Notes: generated by a model not told the origin, from the sequence alone. Positions 52,801 to 63,510 are shown, numbered from the stretch's first letter. The stretch: DNA of 64,000 bases from Halanaerobiaceae bacterium (GCA_003553225.1 PWDW01000060.1:1-64000), one strand, 5' to 3'. Translations and numbers: made by a program.

Positions 52801-54450
52801 CAGCTGCTGCAGATAATCATTTCCAGTATAATCTTTAAAAAAATCTAATTGTAAACTGTTCCCTGAAACACTAAAACTGTATTCCTGAGTTCGGGGCCTG
52901 TAAACCCCCTCCAGAAAAGCATGACTGTCCACACCCCTGTATAAATTCATATATTCCAGAAAAACCAAATTGTCTTTATATAACATTTCCAGCTCCAGGG
53001 AATCCACTTGTTCATCTCTTATCAATACCTGATTAAGGTCTGCGGTAAGGTGAATATCCGGGTTTTCAATTAAACCCTGCAGATAAAGTTCCATTTCACC
53101 GGTTCCCCTGATCTCAAAAAGACCATAATTTTCCAGCTGAAGTCCTCTTTCGCCCAGTACCAGATTTTCTGTGGCTAAATTAATACTATACCGGGGTTTA
53201 TCAGAAAAAATTTCCCTAACTGCACCTTCCATATTTAATCTGTTATTTTGATATATAAGATCTATATTTTCTAAAATAGCAGTCTCCAGTCCGGAATCAA
53301 ATAAAAGCCGGCCCTGAATGTCTTCCAGTGAATGACTGTCTATGCTGTCCCGGTAACTAAAATTTAGTCCCACCTGCTGAAACTCTGCTGTACCCCGATA
53401 CTCAGAAGCTTCAAAACCACTCCCTCTTAACAAAAATCTTAAATCGGTGGTCCCTTTTAAATCTGTCACCTGAATGCTGTCACCTATGATAAACTCTTCT
53501 TCAGCAATAATATCGGCCACAAGATCTACAGCAGCAGATTCAAGGGCAAAAACACCCTCCCAGCCCTCATTATGCAGGGCAAAATTAAAGGAAATGTTAT
53601 CTAAAGATAAATGGGATATTTCCAGATCATTGTATGCAAAATTATCCAGCACTAAAGAAGAACCAAGATTGATATCCACTTCCCTATCCCTGATCTCAAT
53701 TATACCTTCTGTATTAGTTAGTAAAATTTGGCTTTGTACCTCTTTCTGGTGCAGATGATAATTCAGCCTGCCATCCTTAATATAAATATTCAGACTGCCC
53801 AGCCGGGATAAAATATCATCTTCTCCTGATTCAGAAAAAAAGTTTTCTCCCGTATCAGACACTGGCTGGAGATCAGGGCCTTTTAAAGCAATATAATTAA
53901 TTTCATGCAGCCAGTTATCCGGAGCACGGAGCAGATCCAGAAAATTATAACTTACGGCCAATTCATCGGCCGTAAGAACATTTCCCTCCCAGCCAATTTC
54001 TATATCATGAAATACAATTTCATTAAGCGGCCAGTAGTCAACTTCCTGGAATACCAGTTCCAGATCAAGCTCCTGTTTTAAATCTTCAATGAAATTTAGC
54101 CTCAGCTCTTCCAGAGGCTCTCTGAGATAATTTTCTATAAATTCTGGTATTTTATCTGAAGCCTGAAAGGAGGGTATTTCTATTTCCTTGAGATCAGCAG
54201 TATAGCCAGCGGCTTTTTCCCGCAGGTCAGACCATAATTCCGTCCGGGAAAAGTCAAAAGACAGGTCCAGAGAAAAATCAATGTTCTCCGGGGAAAAATC
54301 TTCCTGCACTGCCTCCCACATACTGGAGACATCCTCTCGAGCCTCAGTAACCATATTCATTAATAACAGGCCACCTTCTCTTATTATAAAGAATCCGGCC
54401 CCACTTATTATAAAAAATAAAATTACCAGTACAGCTATTCTCCACTTCAT
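49828..54450 (-). CDS. tamB: TamB/AsmA-like lipid transfer protein
   Basis: This 1540-aa protein has one N-terminal membrane anchor (about 7-27), a short helical region and about 1100 residues of repetitive beta strands (L.G...G...P.....), the beta-taco groove of bridge-like lipid transfer proteins. The C-terminal TamB (DUF490) domain has PDITISGSFYRPVFAGDITTKN, EGTFAYYNNRFNLQEASA, the SQPPLAEDEILSLLVRR motif and a C-terminal SLETIIEF. It should span the periplasm and move phospholipid or help OM assembly. The gene is immediately upstream of bamA (40 bases), its usual partner. Confidence 0.92.
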   Translation of the reverse strand: MKWRIAVLVILFFIISGAGFFIIREGGLLLMNMVTEAREDVSSMWEAVQEDFSPENIDFSLDLSFDFSRTELWSDLREKAAGYTADLKEIEIPSFQASDKIPEFIENYLREPLEELRLNFIEDLKQELDLELVFQEVDYWPLNEIVFHDIEIGWEGNVLTADELAVSYNFLDLLRAPDNWLHEINYIALKGPDLQPVSDTGENFFSESGEDDILSRLGSLNIYIKDGRLNYHLHQKEVQSQILLTNTEGIIEIRDREVDINLGSSLVLDNFAYNDLEISHLSLDNISFNFALHNEGWEGVFALESAAVDLVADIIAEEEFIIGDSIQVTDLKGTTDLRFLLRGSGFEASEYRGTAEFQQVGLNFSYRDSIDSHSLEDIQGRLLFDSGLETAILENIDLIYQNNRLNMEGAVREIFSDKPRYSINLATENLVLGERGLQLENYGLFEIRGTGEMELYLQGLIENPDIHLTADLNQVLIRDEQVDSLELEMLYKDNLVFLEYMNLYRGVDSHAFLEGVYRPRTQEYSFSVSGNSLQLDFFKDYTGNDYLQQLDGKADLDLKLTGKQMNLENMMVMGDVNIYDIKGLKHPVQEASTDLLFSENSLYFSAGEVSTPRGDILFDGTLNTGDQKWNIDFRSSEMDIALVEYYLDNNNLSWFEVNSLEGSPSFSGQLKGAWNQPRVTMDIDLSRGYYNEHRIEDLTANIVYEQQKVEVKKMGFYWSECHVSGEGWINTADTGNQIEAVLSLSDLKYSNIQELMGINIPAAGHFDMDLKVSGEPDNPLIEGEVYSAETILIFGENYEIDDLQFSFLSSRDKVFEINKFEALKKNTVLQGTGLYTEEMITGNFKLDNFAPGDYINQYDLQGTVQARGELEGTLDNPEIDFELNSEELKYENISVKSISGTGLYKADEITVQQLEGRFGGGEYNVEGEIHSLSDIPELFLDMRTENGNLNSFVRLLDIDLFFQDFQNDFLLVGEAQLRGPWNEPRAELDFRGGEGRSELPADEEQSKERGAEIIIQGSIGRELGLDINGDNLYIEHHLALEGGEVPVSGRANFSGRVNGDIREPNLNIESEINDINFMQFNIPLIKGNLQLNSDRTLSVEQSIDFDEDRKLDITGDVHLADIQELNFEVNLDRVPLNFLAGEMEELKIFEGDLTGSIKLTGTRREPQLEGLVELEGRDMELGFPETVSQLEGVMRFSEQAIIFEDFLGVYGEEEVNLSGQINIFDFDDFWDLVLYGQNIPFARGSYEGLIDPDITISGSFYRPVFAGDITTKNFTVSTPFDWPTDESETIFSPAVDINIYPGSEVYFTSNDRLRILVEEGSINLQYYEGDVSIDGNLSSTEGTFAYYNNRFNLQEASANFQRHLDYIPRIHARASTVVDGNRIYAVVSGPADNMQTSFESQPPLAEDEILSLLVRRGGLGEFAEEDPSIMQAINREFIRFLQETFQLDFVERVAGDVREYLELDTFTIDAYDIGLDNRVDVIMGKDLSDRLYMEYSASITPDYREDEFSFKYRLGANTYLDGTWYGDDEYRISLETIIEF

Positions 54451-54627
54451 AAATTAGTCCTCCATGAAACCTGTTATTAATGATATTATAGATTTATTAT
54501 TTCTGCAAATAAAATAGGGCTCTATAAACTATCTTAACCAAATATTAATATTTATTAATAATTTTTAAATCAATAAATCAAAGTATGTTTTTTGCTGGTT
54601 TTTTTGTTTTCTATTATTGCCCCTTTT

Positions 54628-56463
54628 TCATTCCCCGGTTTCTTGATTGTTCTGTTTATTCTCCTGATCATTGGCTCCTTTTTCAAAGTTTTCCTCAAAA
54701 TTCTGTGGTTCTTCTATATCATCTGTCTTTTGATTTTCATCTTCATCAGGAGATAATATTTCTAAATCCAGCTGCAGACTGCCTTCCATCACAAAATCAG
54801 TTTCGATAATTTCAATAATATCATCCTCAAAAAAATCAAAAACTTCCGGCTCCTCTTCATTTTCATCTCTATGATCAAGGGGCATGGAACCATAACGGGG
54901 TGCTAACTGCACAATTATTTCATCATTTCTGGGCAGTTCCAGGAAATCATTCAGCATTTCTGATAGGTTTCTATAACCCTCCCGAAATACTTCATAATCA
55001 TTTTCTTCACCATTATCATCCGGTATATTATAAAAATCACCATAGGGTATTGTATAACCCCCATCAATCATTAAAATCATCGAACCAGGTTCGATATTTT
55101 TGGGCAGCTGAAGCTCAATATTTTTTGATATCTGTTCCCGGCGATAGGGCAGAAAATCAATTTCAATATCCAGTGTATCCCCCGGATATATTTCTCTATT
55201 TAAAACTTCAGCCCTTTGTAAAATGGCATTTCTCTTTTCCCTGTAAATATCAATATCAACTTTTATATCAAAAATACGCACCCGGGAAAAGGGATTAAAA
55301 CTGATTAAATTTAATAACTCAGCTGCATCATAAAGACTGGCAGCTGCAATATCATTCTGACTAAAATACACATTTTCTTTCCTGATTCTGTTATTCGGAA
55401 GTCCTGTACCCAGTATTTCTATTTCAACCCGGGAGGTACCGGCTCCAATGCGGTCAATTGTGTTATCCATACCCTGAAGCAATACACTGGTTCCCAGGGA
55501 AGTTAAATAATCCTGGTCATTAATAAGATTCATTTTCATCTGCTGATCTATCCCCCGGCTCATATCTTTAATATCCAGCCGCAGGGGGATTATATGGGGA
55601 AAATTATTTATTTTACCGGCCAGACCGGCCCTTCGGTCCTCCTGAACTACACCAAGCAAATCAGGCAGAGGAGCCCCCAGCTTAAAGGGAATTGAACCAT
55701 TTCCGGGTATAATTTGATTAATTTTAGCTCCACTTAACATTAAATTAACCACTCCCCGGTTGGTAAAAGGATGTCCCAGGGCTAATATCCGGTCTTTTTG
55801 GAGATGGGTCAGAGTTCCCAGAGCCGAAACATTAATATCCCCTTTAACCAGCTGAACGGCAACTGCACTACCGGGTACAGCCTCATAATTGGCTCCAGAT
55901 TGGCCATCACTCCTGCTCCCGGAGATGACTTTATAATCCTGGAACTGCAGAAAATCAATTTCTTCTCTGAATTTTTCCAGAGCACGTCCCTCAAGACCAT
56001 CGACCAGCAGAGGGGTGCCCAGGGGCTGAGCATCTTCAGGTGTATCCTGTCCGGGCCCTAAACCGTTTTCTTCGGACAGTAGATTCAGCATCTGCTTAAT
56101 TGGTGTTACCAGGGCATATTCAGCACCTGTTTCCCAGCCATAACTGATTGCTCCAATTAACTCATCTTCAATATAAACCGGGCTGCCGCTCATGCCGGCA
56201 GCTATACCACCAATCTCATCTATTTTTTCTCCGGATGCTTTAATAAGAATTAAATCATTTTCCATGTCTCCGGCCACTGTATCAACTACTTCCAGTGGAA
56301 ATTCTTCTACTTCTGTGCCCGAAAATACAGTCCGAGAATAGCCTTCAGCACCGGATTCTATCTCATCAGCTGCTCTCATTGTTATATTTTCCGCTGCTGC
56401 TGTAATGGGAAAAAATAAAATTAACACTAATAAAAGAACCGCAAATCTGTTCTTGTTAATCAA
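54628..56463 (-). CDS. SpoIVB-type S55 peptidase domain protein
   Basis: This 611-aa secreted protein has a signal peptide (about 7-25), an S55 peptidase domain (about 30-260) with GIAAGMSGSPVYIEDELIGAI (Ser of the GMSGSP motif near residue 94) and ALGHPFTNRG, and a long C-terminal part that includes an acidic tail. SpoIVB itself is a sporulation protease; here the gene is at the head of the OM cluster, so a periplasmic quality-control or processing role is inferred. It could act on proteins such as the LptF/G-LptD fusion, but that is speculation. Start is TTG behind GGAGA. Confidence 0.82.
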   Translation of the reverse strand: MINKNRFAVLLLVLILFFPITAAAENITMRAADEIESGAEGYSRTVFSGTEVEEFPLEVVDTVAGDMENDLILIKASGEKIDEIGGIAAGMSGSPVYIEDELIGAISYGWETGAEYALVTPIKQMLNLLSEENGLGPGQDTPEDAQPLGTPLLVDGLEGRALEKFREEIDFLQFQDYKVISGSRSDGQSGANYEAVPGSAVAVQLVKGDINVSALGTLTHLQKDRILALGHPFTNRGVVNLMLSGAKINQIIPGNGSIPFKLGAPLPDLLGVVQEDRRAGLAGKINNFPHIIPLRLDIKDMSRGIDQQMKMNLINDQDYLTSLGTSVLLQGMDNTIDRIGAGTSRVEIEILGTGLPNNRIRKENVYFSQNDIAAASLYDAAELLNLISFNPFSRVRIFDIKVDIDIYREKRNAILQRAEVLNREIYPGDTLDIEIDFLPYRREQISKNIELQLPKNIEPGSMILMIDGGYTIPYGDFYNIPDDNGEENDYEVFREGYRNLSEMLNDFLELPRNDEIIVQLAPRYGSMPLDHRDENEEEPEVFDFFEDDIIEIIETDFVMEGSLQLDLEILSPDEDENQKTDDIEEPQNFEENFEKGANDQENKQNNQETGE

Positions 56464-56598
56464 TATCTCCGACCTCTCTTTCTAATACAAAACAGGACCT
56501 CTGCCTGTTCTCCTTTTTATTATTATAGCATACATTTCTTTTTGAAAAAAAATAATCCGTAGGCCAGAATATTGTTTACCCTGTTTTTCAAATTTTAT

Positions 56599-57879
56599 TT
56601 AGCTCCCGGTTTCCTTTTTTTGATTATTATGTAGACTGACCTTCTGTATATCCGCTCCCAGCCCGGACAGTTTATGCTCTATATTTTCATAACCTCGCTC
56701 TACATGCTGAATATCATTGATTATGGTTACTCCCTCACCTGCCAGTGCGGCTAATATCAGAGCTGCCCCACCCCTGAGGTCAGTAGCTGTAACTTCAGCA
56801 CCACTTAAGTTTCCGGGTTTTATTAATGAACTGTGACCATCTATTTTGATATCGGCTCCCAGCCTCTGCAGTTCGTCAACATGCATAAATCTATTTTCCC
56901 AGACCGTTTCAATGACCAGGCTGGTGTCATCGGCCTGAGTTAACAGCACCATTATCTGGGGCTGAAGATCAGTGGGAAAACCCGGGTAGGGTAGAGTCTT
57001 TATATCCACAGATTTAAGCTGATCCTTCTTTTCCACTTTTATACCGGTGATATCCTCCTCTACATCAACATTCATCTCCTTCAATTTAGCAATAAGGGGT
57101 TTGACATGTTCGGTTAAAACATTTTCAACAAAAACTTCCCCTTCGGTAAGGGCTGCAGAAATCATAAAGGTGCCCGCTTCTATCCTGTCCGGTATTATTC
57201 TGTGTTCAGCCCCTTCAAGCTGATCAACACCCTCAATTTTGATTGTATCAGTACCAACACCCTTAATATCAGCTCCCATGATGGTAAGATAATTGGCCAG
57301 ATCAACCAGTTCCGGTTCCCGGGCTGAATTTTCAATTACTGTCTGACCTTCAGCCAGAGTTGCGGCCAGCATTATATTTATCGTAGCCCCTACACTGGGG
57401 TAATCCAGATAAATTCGGTCTCCAGAAAGAGAGTCAGCTTTTACTTCCACAATACCATGATCCATATTAACCTCAGCACCCAGAGCTTTAAAACCCTTTA
57501 AATGTAGATCAATTGGACGATTACCTATATTACATCCTCCCGGTAAACTTGTCCTGGCAAATCCTTCCCGGCCCAGCATTACACCCAGTACATAATAGGA
57601 AGCCCTGAGTTTACGGGCCAGTTCAAAATCCACGATCGGATTATTAACAGAAGAAGGGTCGATATATACCTGACCATCTTCTCTCTTTACTTCTGCGCCC
57701 ATTTTAGCAATGATTTGACATAGATTATCGACATCTCTAAGTTCGGGAATATCCTTTAAAGTACTTGGTGTCTCAGCCATTAAAGAAGCGGCTAAAATGG
57801 GTAAAGCAGCATTCTTGGCTCCACTTACCTTAACCACGCCCTCCAGTTTTTTGCGGCCTTTTACTCTAAATTGAGTCAA
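56599..57879 (-). CDS. murA: UDP-N-acetylglucosamine 1-carboxyvinyltransferase MurA
   Basis: This 426-aa enzyme transfers enolpyruvate from PEP to UDP-GlcNAc, the first committed step of peptidoglycan. Signatures: VSGAKNAALPILAASL (about 18-33, catalytic Lys), LRASYYVLG (about 90-98) and the fosfomycin-target Cys in LPGGCNIGNRPID (about 111-123). Asn in GGCNIG replaces the more usual Ala, a mild variation. TTG start. Peptidoglycan and OM genes thus adjoin. A MITE-like repeat and an AT-rich repeat lie upstream. Confidence 0.95.
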   Translation of the reverse strand: MTQFRVKGRKKLEGVVKVSGAKNAALPILAASLMAETPSTLKDIPELRDVDNLCQIIAKMGAEVKREDGQVYIDPSSVNNPIVDFELARKLRASYYVLGVMLGREGFARTSLPGGCNIGNRPIDLHLKGFKALGAEVNMDHGIVEVKADSLSGDRIYLDYPSVGATINIMLAATLAEGQTVIENSAREPELVDLANYLTIMGADIKGVGTDTIKIEGVDQLEGAEHRIIPDRIEAGTFMISAALTEGEVFVENVLTEHVKPLIAKLKEMNVDVEEDITGIKVEKKDQLKSVDIKTLPYPGFPTDLQPQIMVLLTQADDTSLVIETVWENRFMHVDELQRLGADIKIDGHSSLIKPGNLSGAEVTATDLRGGAALILAALAGEGVTIINDIQHVERGYENIEHKLSGLGADIQKVSLHNNQKKETGS

Positions 57880-57917
57880 CTTTTTAAAGCCCCTTTCCCG
57901 GTGTTTTAACTTTAGTT

Positions 57918-57970
57918 TTATACTTATTTTATTCTTATTTTATTCTTTTTTATACTTATTTTATACTAAT
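57918..57970. repeat. AT-rich short tandem repeat upstream of murA
   Basis: Units of the type TATACTTATTTTA/TTCTTATTTTA repeat about four times between murA and repeat copy B. On the minus strand this gives several AATAAGTATAAAA boxes that could include the murA -10 element, but no clear -35 partner. Confidence 0.55.
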
Positions 57971-57982
57971 AAAGATGGCTGC

Positions 57983-58078
57983 CCTGCAAAAAGTCAATTT
58001 TATTTAATTTTAGAAATAAGATTACTGTCCTGAAAGCAATCATAAATTATAAAATCTTATAATAACACTTTTTGCAGG
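57983..58078 (+). repeat. MITE-like palindromic repeat, copy B (best preserved)
   Basis: CCTGCAAAAAGT at 57983-57994 and ACTTTTTGCAGG at 58067-58078 form a perfect 12-bp terminal inverted repeat. The interior contains ATTTTAGAAATAAGATT with its near-complement and the central GATTACTGTC/GAAAGCAATC palindrome. It matches copies A (7-102) and C (6072-6173). Whole-element folding as a long hairpin is likely. Confidence 0.8.
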
Positions 58079-58090
58079 ATAACCAAAGAT

Positions 58091-58210
58091 ATGAAAGATA
58101 AAAAATTAATAATAAATATTCTTTTCTGTATATTTATTCCTGTGCTGCTAATAATATACTCAACATTAATATTTATATATTATTATATCCTCTGCTCAAA
58201 GGCATGTTAA
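58091..58210 (+). CDS. possible 39-aa hydrophobic peptide
   Basis: ATG at 58091 opens a 39-codon frame: a basic start MKDKK, a continuous hydrophobic stretch rich in Ile/Leu/Tyr (about 6-34) and a tail ending KAC. It begins 13 bases after repeat copy B; the only ribosome-binding-like site is AGGAT about 11 bases upstream, inside and just after the repeat end. The very AT-rich codons may simply reflect intergenic composition. It looks like small membrane toxins in shape only. Weakly supported. Confidence 0.25.
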   Translation: MKDKKLIINILFCIFIPVLLIIYSTLIFIYYYILCSKAC

Positions 58211-58234
58211 TAGTCCTTTTTAACCTTTAATGTT

Positions 58235-58801
58235 CTAATCGTCTCCCCGGCAGACACATTTGACTCCGGCTATTTTATCAAAAATATTCATTTTCTTATA
58301 ATTCCTGAGTTCTTCTGGAGCCTTTTCTTTTAGTTCACTCCAGCATTGATCACATAACTTACTGCCAACATTCTTGATAATTTTATCAGATATACCCTGT
58401 TTTTTCAATTTCTCTCTTCTATCCATCACTTGAATTTTATCGGTCTTTACGGCCTCACCACTGACCACAACCAGACCCACATCTCCTTTAAAATTTGGGG
58501 AATCAATTCTTTTAAATTCCAGGCCATTTTTTAGGGCCAGGTCTATATAATCACGGGCTCTTTCATCATTAACTTCCCGGTCAATAATAAGTTTATCTGC
58601 CTGAGGATGATTTATAGCATCCAGTATTTCGGAATAGGTACCGGGTTCAACAACCTGTTCATAAGTCAGGTAACGAATGACCCGTTCCTTAAATTCCCCC
58701 AGAAAACGATTTTTTTCATCTTTTTTTATCTCCGGAGGTCCACTTACCCCCTGTTCTACAGCTTTTTCAAGTTCGCTTTTTCCTCTTTGTTCTTCAGACA
58801 T
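58235..58801 (-). CDS. YueI/DUF1694 family protein
   Basis: This 188-aa cytoplasmic protein matches the YueI (DUF1694) family, with NRFLGEFKERVIRYLTYEQV (about 32-51) and a central alpha/beta region (KADKLIIDREV..., GDVGLVVVSGEAV). The C-terminal tail has CDQC and CVC cysteines that may bind a metal; this tail seems unusual. Function is unknown. The ATG at 58801 is supported by AGGTGG. It lies between murA and the ATP synthase operon. Confidence 0.75.
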   Translation of the reverse strand: MSEEQRGKSELEKAVEQGVSGPPEIKKDEKNRFLGEFKERVIRYLTYEQVVEPGTYSEILDAINHPQADKLIIDREVNDERARDYIDLALKNGLEFKRIDSPNFKGDVGLVVVSGEAVKTDKIQVMDRREKLKKQGISDKIIKNVGSKLCDQCWSELKEKAPEELRNYKKMNIFDKIAGVKCVCRGDD

Positions 58802-58865
58802 TATATCACCACCTAAAAACACCACACTACTTTATTTATATTTTAACAGATAATCAAATATAAAT

Positions 58866-58897
58866 CCAAAAAAATTTAACCCCTGGATACCCAGGGG
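58866..58897 (-). terminator. intrinsic terminator of the ATP synthase operon
   Basis: CCCCTGG and CCAGGGG form a seven-bp stem with a tiny loop (58880-58897); on the minus strand it is followed by TTAAATTTTTTT. It lies about 190 bases after the atpC stop. No gene is seen in 58898-59085. Confidence 0.8.
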
Positions 58898-59085
58898 CCG
58901 GCTGCAGTCGATAATTTAATTAAATATAATTGAATAACTTCTACTTCCATTGATGAAAAATGGATGGGGAAGAAAACTAAATAATTTCAGCCACAGCAAA
59001 ACATACATCTGAGTTTGGTTACTTTATCAGCCGATAACACTCCAGCTGATATTTTAAATATTGTCATCCTGAAGAATACTGCTTA

Positions 59086-59502
59086 CTATATACCTGAATA
59101 ATTTTCAGCTGCTTCAATACGGGCCTCTGCCCACTCCAGGTCTTCTTCAGCCTGCTCCCTGTCTTCATCATTGTTCTGTATAATTTCTTCAGCTTTTTCC
59201 CGGGCCGTTCGGGCTTCTTCCAGATCAATATTATCCGGTAAAATTGCCTTTTGAACAACCACATTGATAATATCTGGTTTTACCTCCATAAAACCCGAAT
59301 CCACGGGGATGGAAAGCTCTGTATCCACAGCCTTAACTTTAAGTAATCCGGTTTTAAGAGCTGTTACCAGAGGTGCATGCCGGGCCCAGATCCCTATCAG
59401 ACCATCAACAGCAGGGGCCTCAAGTGCTTCAATATCCTCATTGTAGGTCACTCCGGCCGGAGTCACAACCTCCAGCCGGATTGTGTTCTTCTTTTTTGCC
59501 AT
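59086..59502 (-). CDS. atpC: ATP synthase epsilon subunit AtpC
   Basis: This 138-aa protein has the N-terminal beta-sandwich of epsilon (IRLEVVTPAGVTY, GLIGIWARHAPLVTALKTG about 36-54) and a C-terminal helical hairpin (about 90-135) rich in Glu, as in epsilon subunits that regulate F1. It is part of the central stalk. Length is normal. It is the last gene of the operon and starts five bases after atpD. Confidence 0.93.
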   Translation of the reverse strand: MAKKKNTIRLEVVTPAGVTYNEDIEALEAPAVDGLIGIWARHAPLVTALKTGLLKVKAVDTELSIPVDSGFMEVKPDIINVVVQKAILPDNIDLEEARTAREKAEEIIQNNDEDREQAEEDLEWAEARIEAAENYSGI

Positions 59503-59507
59503 ATTTA

Positions 59508-61034
<1,527 letters not shown>

Positions 61035-61042
61035 TTATATTC

Positions 61043-61900
61043 CTATTTTAAAGCTTCTGCGCCCCCGACAATTTCTGTTATTTCCTTGGTTATTTCCGCC
61101 TGCCGGGCTCGATTATATTTGAGGGTAAGATCCTCTATCATCTCCTCAGCATTATCTGTAGCAGAATCCATGGAAGTCATCCGAGCCCCAAATTCACTGG
61201 CCTTAGATTCCAGCAGAGCTGAATACAGTAAATTATTAATATACCTGGGAAGTACCCTGTCCAAAATATCAGCAGGAGAAGGTTCATATATATAATCAAC
61301 CTGTTCTTTCTCTTCATCATATCCTTCCGGAAGACTAACCGGCAGTAAAGTTATCATTCTGGTTTCCTGGCTTATTGCCGAATTAAAGTAAGTATATATG
61401 AGATTTATCCGGTCCACTATCTCCTGTCTAAAGAGTGAGATAACTTCTGATCCTATCCGGCGGGCAAAATCAAAATCTGGATAATCTTCCAGATCTATAT
61501 ATTCCGAAATTATATTATAACCATTTTTACGGGCAAAATTTCTTACTTTACCCCCGACAGCCATTACCTTTTCCTGTTCTTTATTTTCAATTTCCAGGGA
61601 CAATTTTTTGTTAATCCGGCTGTTATAGGCACCACACAGCCCCCGGTCTCCGCTGATAGCAATGTACAGTGTTTTTTCACCCTCTCTTTTTTGAACCAGA
61701 GGATGATCCTGAGCATCTCCACTAAAACGAGAAATATCTGCCAGAACCTCACGGGTCTTATTGAAAAAGGGCCTTACTTCCTCGGCCCGGTCCTGGGAAT
61801 TTCTCAACTTAGCAGCAGCCACCATTTTCATAGCCCGGGTAATCTGCTGAGTGTTTTCAACACTTTCAATTCTCCGTTTTATATCCTTCATGTTTTGCAT
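61043..61900 (-). CDS. atpG: ATP synthase gamma subunit AtpG
   Basis: This 285-aa rotor-shaft subunit has the N-terminal helix MKDIKRRIESVENTQQITRAMKMVAAAKL (split here at about 4-32), GDRGLCGAYNSRINKK (about 85-100) and the C-terminal SMDSATDNAEEMIEDLTLKYNR (about 246-267). Length matches E. coli gamma (287). AGGTGAG precedes the ATG, 11 bases after atpA. Confidence 0.95.
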   Translation of the reverse strand: MQNMKDIKRRIESVENTQQITRAMKMVAAAKLRNSQDRAEEVRPFFNKTREVLADISRFSGDAQDHPLVQKREGEKTLYIAISGDRGLCGAYNSRINKKLSLEIENKEQEKVMAVGGKVRNFARKNGYNIISEYIDLEDYPDFDFARRIGSEVISLFRQEIVDRINLIYTYFNSAISQETRMITLLPVSLPEGYDEEKEQVDYIYEPSPADILDRVLPRYINNLLYSALLESKASEFGARMTSMDSATDNAEEMIEDLTLKYNRARQAEITKEITEIVGGAEALK

Positions 61901-61911
61901 ACTTTCTCACC

Positions 61912-63510
61912 TCAAACCTCGACTTCTTCTTCTATGTCCTCTTCTATCTCTTCTTCTGATAACTCATCTTCTTCTATATTTTCCACTATACTCGTTTCTT
62001 CAACTTCAAACTGATCAACAAATTCAGCAATCACTGCCTGCAGTTCTTCTGCTGTCTGTTCAGTAAGCTCCTGTTCTTCTTTTATGTTTTTACCTATTTC
62101 TTCATAACTGGCATCCACATACTGCAGAAATTCTTTTTCAAATCTCTGCAGATTATCTACAGGGATATCATCCAGATATCCATTGATAACTGTATATATA
62201 ATCATTACCTGTTCCTCAACAGGCATGGGAGAATACTGGGCCTGTTTCAGAATTTCCACAATTCTTTCTCCCCGGGCCAGTTTCTCCTGAGTCGCCTGAT
62301 CGAGATCAGAACCAAACTGGGCAAAAGCTTCCAGCTCTCTGTACTGAGAAAGATCAAGCCTCAGAGAACCGGCCACCTCTTTCATAGCATTGATCTGAGC
62401 CGCACCCCCCACCCGGGATACGGAAATACCAACATTTATAGCCGGTCTCACCCCGGCAAAAAAGAGCTCCCTCTCCAGATATATCTGTCCATCAGTTATG
62501 GAAATAACATTGGTCGGTATATAGGCGGATACATCACCGGCCTGAGTTTCAACTATCGGCAGAGCGGTCAGGGAGCCACCACCCAGATCATCATGTAGAC
62601 GGGCCGCTCTTTCTAACAGACGAGAGTGCAGATAAAATACATCACCGGGATAAGCTTCTCTGCCCGGAGGTCTTCGTAAAAGAAGAGACATGGCTCGATA
62701 GGCCACCGCATGTTTGGAAAGATCATCAAAAACTACCAGTACATCGCGATCTTCTTTATACATAAAATGTTCTCCCATCGCACATCCGGCATAAGGGGCA
62801 ATATAACGAATTGGAGCCGGATCACTGGCCGTAGCCGAAACAATTGTAGTATATTCCATAGCCCCTTCCTGTCGCAATTTTTCAGCTATCCGGGCCACAG
62901 ATGAAGCCTTCTGGCCGATAGCAACATATATACAAAGTACATCAGTGTCTTTTTGATTTATAATAGTATCAATCCCAATAGCAGTCTTACCCGTCTGACG
63001 GTCACCGATGATAAGTTCCCGCTGACCTCTTCCAATGGGTATCATTGAATCAACTGCCTTGAGACCGGTCTGTAAAGGAGTATCAACCGGCTGTCTTTTC
63101 ACCACTCCCGGGGCCTTATTTTCAACCGGACGAAATGTATCACTCTCTATACTGCCTTTTCCGTCAAGAGGCTGGCCCAGGGCATTTACCACCCGGCCCA
63201 GCATATTCTCGCCTACGGGAACTTCCACAACCCGGCCGGTTCTTTTTACCGTATCTCCTTCTTCTATCTCAGTCTCATCCCCCAGCAGCACACAGCCAAT
63301 ATTATCCTCTTCCAGATTCAGTGCCATGCCATAAACATCACCGGGAAATTCCAGCAGTTCACCGGACATGGCATCCTCCAGTCCATAAACATGTGCTATT
63401 CCATCTCCCACATCCAGAACAGTTCCCACACCCACTGATTCAACTTTTTGTTCATAATTTTCAATTTCATTTTTGATAACTGAGCTAATCTCTTCCGGCT
63501 TAATTTGCAT
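61912..63510 (-). CDS. atpA: ATP synthase alpha subunit AtpA with acidic C-terminal tail
   Basis: This 532-aa subunit has the P-loop [15 protein letters not shown] (about 169-183) and the alpha signature [17 protein letters not shown] (about 363-379). Standard bacterial alpha ends near 502; here about 31 extra residues (502-532) are almost all Glu, Asp, Val and Ile. Such a tail is not required for the fold. Its stop overlaps nothing; its start overlaps the atpH stop by one base. It is noncatalytic in the F1 hexamer but binds nucleotide. Confidence 0.95.
   Translation of the reverse strand: MQIKPEEISSVIKNEIENYEQKVESVGVGTVLDVGDGIAHVYGLEDAMSGELLEFPGDVYGMALNLEEDNIGCVLLGDETEIEEGDTVKRTGRVVEVPVGENMLGRVVNALGQPLDGKGSIESDTFRPVENKAPGVVKRQPVDTPLQTGLKAVDSMIPIGRGQRELIIGDRQTGKTAIGIDTIINQKDTDVLCIYVAIGQKASSVARIAEKLRQEGAMEYTTIVSATASDPAPIRYIAPYAGCAMGEHFMYKEDRDVLVVFDDLSKHAVAYRAMSLLLRRPPGREAYPGDVFYLHSRLLERAARLHDDLGGGSLTALPIVETQAGDVSAYIPTNVISITDGQIYLERELFFAGVRPAINVGISVSRVGGAAQINAMKEVAGSLRLDLSQYRELEAFAQFGSDLDQATQEKLARGERIVEILKQAQYSPMPVEEQVMIIYTVINGYLDDIPVDNLQRFEKEFLQYVDASYEEIGKNIKEEQELTEQTAEELQAVIAEFVDQFEVEETSIVENIEEDELSEEEIEEDIEEEVEV

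Noticed and set aside
54628-56463. Sporulation locus based on SpoIVB-like domain
   Set aside because: No other sporulation gene is near and the setting is OM biogenesis, so the S55 domain alone does not indicate sporulation.
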